Shown here: piece after piece, positions 6,501 to 7,583 of the stretch | Numbering within the stretch: position 1 is the first letter of the stretch | Layout: each line of letters starts with the position of its first letter | Assembly: GCA_029289015.1 (NCBI GenBank) | Contig: JARFUL010000262.1 | Location: forward strand, 1-7,583 | Direction: 5' to 3' | Length of the DNA stretch: 7,583 nt | DNA from: Syntrophobacteria bacterium | GTDB taxonomy: Bacteria > Desulfobacterota > Syntrophobacteria > JARFUL01 | Program-made: the position numbers and the translations under genes | Notes under the pieces: model-generated | Seen by the model: the letters and a program-made list of their open reading frames with translations, nothing else | Told to the model about the DNA's origin: nothing | Databases searched by the model: none

Positions 6501-7088
6501 GCGCTGGAAGAGCTCGAGGAGGAGACCACCCGGCTCGAGTTCCTCACCGCGCAGCAAAGCGACCTGGTGGAGTCCAACAAGGCCCTCAAGGAGGCCATCT
6601 CCCGCATAGACAAGGCCACCAAGGGAAGGCTCATAGAGACCCTGGACAGGGTGAACGACAAGCTGGGCGAGATATTCCCCCTGCTCTTCGACGGCGGCAC
6701 CGCGACCCTCGCGTTCACCGAGCCCTCCAACCCCCTGGAATCCGGCGCGCACTACCTTCTCAGGCCCCCGGGCAAGAGGCTCTCCACCCTCATGCTTCTC
6801 TCCGGCGGGGAGAAGGCCCTGGCCGCGCTGGCCCTGCTCTTTTCCTTCTACATGATCCGGCCCTCGCCATTTCTTATTCTGGACGAGGTGGACGCGGCGC
6901 TCGACGACGCGAACCTGGAGAGGTTCCTCAACCTCTTAAAGATGCTCGGGCAGGGCTCCCAGCTCATCGCGGTCACCCACAAGAAGAGGACCATGGAGCT
7001 GGCGGACACGCTCCTGGGCGTCACCATGGAGGAGCCCGGCGTCTCCAAGATTATCTCCGTGGCCCTGAAGGGTGGAGATTTCGGCTGA
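3552..7088 (+). CDS. smc: Chromosome partition protein Smc
   Basis: A complete 1178-residue Smc, normal length for the bacterial family, the ATPase that with ScpA and ScpB loops and compacts the chromosome. The N-terminal head starts with the family signature MRINSLKLTGFKSFADK. Walker A is GPNGCGKSN (31-39, Lys37), Arg57 of SLRG matches the R-loop, and the Q-loop lies in MSQGEV (Gln146). The first coiled coil runs about 170-505, the hinge about 512-676, and the returning coiled coil about 677-970; LGPVNL (977-982) is the conserved segment after it. The C-terminal head carries the signature LSGGEK (1083-1088) and Walker B FLILDE (Asp1111, Glu1112), followed by the D-loop region ALDDAN. All ATPase residues are intact. 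The hinge is diverged: the usual Gly-Gly pairs near its end are replaced by DGMVIAGEPGE (652-662) before LSLRRE. Its stop overlaps the ftsY start by one base. Assignment is very secure. Confidence 0.98.
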   Translation: MRINSLKLTGFKSFADKIVIPFSPGISVIVGPNGCGKSNLVDAVRWVLGEQSPRSLRGQKMEDVIFNGADGREPVNFAEVSLTLENEAGEAPPPYEDLSEINVARRLFRTGDSHYLINKNIVRRLDVRRLFMDTGVGESPYGIMSQGEVNLVLDSRPTEMRAYLEEVAGITRFKAGRAAALRKMELTSQNLLRLEDIISEVKRQVGRLKRQARKAEQFKKLKAEIRELKAGLLAAAYLELLERHESFSSSFKELTATEDAAGARMTRLEAEELLKRTRLMEKDRELEDARDELFGLKGALAAVETEMADIERHLREMEFQKDKATEEIGVHKTRLGQLENEIAASLVQEGEIENWFGLLEERDRELKQEHEGLLGELKGSEQRLEELTVSLADVSQKRALLKGTANAKRDRLGSIEKDREELAGRLSILTKRKGEIEDFRERTQKDAEGASLKLAGLEEKIGKREKSVAAAELEQLDLETRIADIAASFHRTVSRLQALSEVEEKTLRPKDAIPEQVAEELFGGAAPTALVELLEVEKGYGRAVDAALGEGLKGFLADRVETIAGSLDRLEQSRALLFPLDLDREPPAPRPKGAKTLRDKVRLPPGEKGELAAQVLARTLLADTFEEALKLWADAKGNFQVATAKGQVITRDGMVIAGEPGEITILSLRRETGELADEKRRFSKELEGAQQKRARLRENLEVTKRELDKLKEEAALIKTEAGRCEVTLIRLKEEQERLRDSLAAAGERHGLLEEEARGVYQFLDGSGREEELLREKEERLREDSATERELFSELKAKEEAAKSRVLELEVEEAGLRERLSGITREKERLEQFKSETGERIGHLKDQVAQAKKESLKNSRRLEGLKASLPEKYRELKAKEEAISKLREVHSKESLELGLLEEKKGELGRELKEISRERGEIQASFTETKVGLKYLVKRGVEHLRVDVSREGVAEKLLEVFPDAAESRVDLLEDKVRSLGPVNLTALEELEEETTRLEFLTAQQSDLVESNKALKEAISRIDKATKGRLIETLDRVNDKLGEIFPLLFDGGTATLAFTEPSNPLESGAHYLLRPPGKRLSTLMLLSGGEKALAALALLFSFYMIRPSPFLILDEVDAALDDANLERFLNLLKMLGQGSQLIAVTHKKRTMELADTLLGVTMEEPGVSKIISVALKGGDFG
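5928..6194 (+). repeat. 24-base exact direct repeat inside smc (5928-5951 and 6171-6194)
   Basis: The two copies begin GAGCTCAAGGCCAAGGAGGA and are identical over 24 bases. They lie 243 bases (81 codons) apart, in the same frame, and both encode ELKAKEEA in the second coiled coil. Flanking bases differ immediately on both sides. Strong codon bias (GAG, CTC, AAG, GCC) plus a repetitive coiled coil can produce this without duplication, so it may be coincidental rather than a true duplication. Confidence 0.6.
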
Positions 7089-7583
7089 TGCTGAAACGAA
7101 TATTCAAGAGCTCAAAAAAGGGGCAGACCGAAAGCGGGCCCGAACCCCCCGAGGAGATCCTGGAGCAAGAGGTCTTGAAGCCCGTTGCAGAGGAGCCGGA
7201 CCCAGACGAAGGGGAGGAGGAGCCGTCCGGGGACCCGAAAGATAAAAAGGGTTTCCTGGGCCGGTTCCGGGAGAGGCTGAGCCGCACCAGGGAGGCCCTG
7301 GCCAGCAGGCTCGACGCGGTATTCTCCCCGGGCCGCGCGCTGGACGAGGAGCTCTTTGAGGAGCTGGAGGAGGCCCTTATCATCTCAGACTTCGGCACCA
7401 AGACCGCGCTGGAGCTGATAGGGGCCCTGAGAGAGCGGGTGAAAAAGGAGCGGGTGACTGAGCCCGAAGAGCTCAAGTCCATGCTCAGGAAGGCCATCAG
7501 CGAGGCAATAGACATTGACGCGCCCCGCCTGTCCACCGAAGCCCAAAAGCCTATCGTAATCATGGTGGTGGGGGTCAACGGGG
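7088..7583 (+). CDS. ftsY: Signal recognition particle receptor FtsY, N-terminal part (cut by the window edge)
   Basis: The frame opens with ATG at 7088-7090, sharing its A with the smc stop (TGATG), and runs to the right edge without a stop; 165 codons are visible. FtsY is the membrane-associated GTPase that docks SRP-ribosome complexes at the Sec translocon. The N terminus MLKRIFKSSKKG is a short basic amphipathic segment as expected for membrane binding. It is followed by an acidic Glu/Pro/Asp-rich A region (about 14-60), then the N-domain helices (about 63-140: GFLGRFRERLSRTREAL, LDEELFEELEEALIISDFG). The last visible residues, VIMVVGVNG, are the start of the G1 loop (normally GVNGVGKTT); the GTPase domain lies outside. 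GGTGGAG about 10 bases upstream, inside the end of smc, can serve as ribosome-binding site. smc-ftsY adjacency is known in many bacteria. Confidence 0.95.
   Translation, partial: MLKRIFKSSKKGQTESGPEPPEEILEQEVLKPVAEEPDPDEGEEEPSGDPKDKKGFLGRFRERLSRTREALASRLDAVFSPGRALDEELFEELEEALIISDFGTKTALELIGALRERVKKERVTEPEELKSMLRKAISEAIDIDAPRLSTEAQKPIVIMVVGVNG

Noticed and set aside
4259..6752. Long open frames on the minus strand opposite smc
   Set aside because: They arise because GAG/CTC-rich coding sequence has few stops on the opposite strand. The products are Leu/Gly/Pro- or Ser-rich, with no domain, and the plus-strand Smc is beyond doubt.

Overview
This window looks like a stretch of chromosome from a GC-rich Gram-negative-type bacterium. 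Codon use is strongly biased: Leu is mostly CTC/CTG, Glu mostly GAG, and Arg very often AGG. The gene content would fit a deltaproteobacterium or Desulfobacterota-like lineage (PilZ and cyclic-nucleotide-binding signalling proteins, a YkgJ-like Cys protein, a short stand-alone Smr protein, an smc-ftsY pair). That placement is an inference from style and content; no rRNA or other marker gene is present.

Layout. (1) Bases 1-741, plus strand: the C-terminal part of a protein that begins upstream of the window. It carries a beta-sandwich module of the kind found at the end of secreted or caspase-like proteins, then an unrecognised C-terminal domain. (2) Bases 766-3075, minus strand: a compact five-gene block, read from high to low coordinates. 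It encodes a cNMP-binding/PilZ fusion, a single-domain cNMP-binding protein, a 57-residue two-helix membrane peptide, a ten-cysteine YkgJ-like protein, and an Smr-domain protein. Gaps of 12, 31 and 70 bp and a final 8-bp overlap suggest one transcript. (3) Bases 3076-3551: a 476-bp divergent intergenic region with an AT-rich core, a perfect 7-bp inverted repeat and the leader of smc. (4) Bases 3552-7583, plus strand: a complete smc gene followed, with a 1-base overlap, by the start of ftsY, which runs off the right edge.

How the genes work together. smc (chromosome organisation) and ftsY (SRP receptor) are a known conserved neighbour pair and are housekeeping genes. The minus-strand block is the less ordinary part. 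Two consecutive cNMP-binding proteins lack any DNA-binding domain. One is joined to a PilZ-like domain that keeps the RxxxR motif but has lost the usual second c-di-GMP motif. They sit directly before a small membrane peptide and a Cys-rich, probably metal-binding protein. A signalling module that reads a nucleotide and acts at the membrane is plausible but not proven. I see no mobile element, CRISPR array, tRNA or rRNA in the window.
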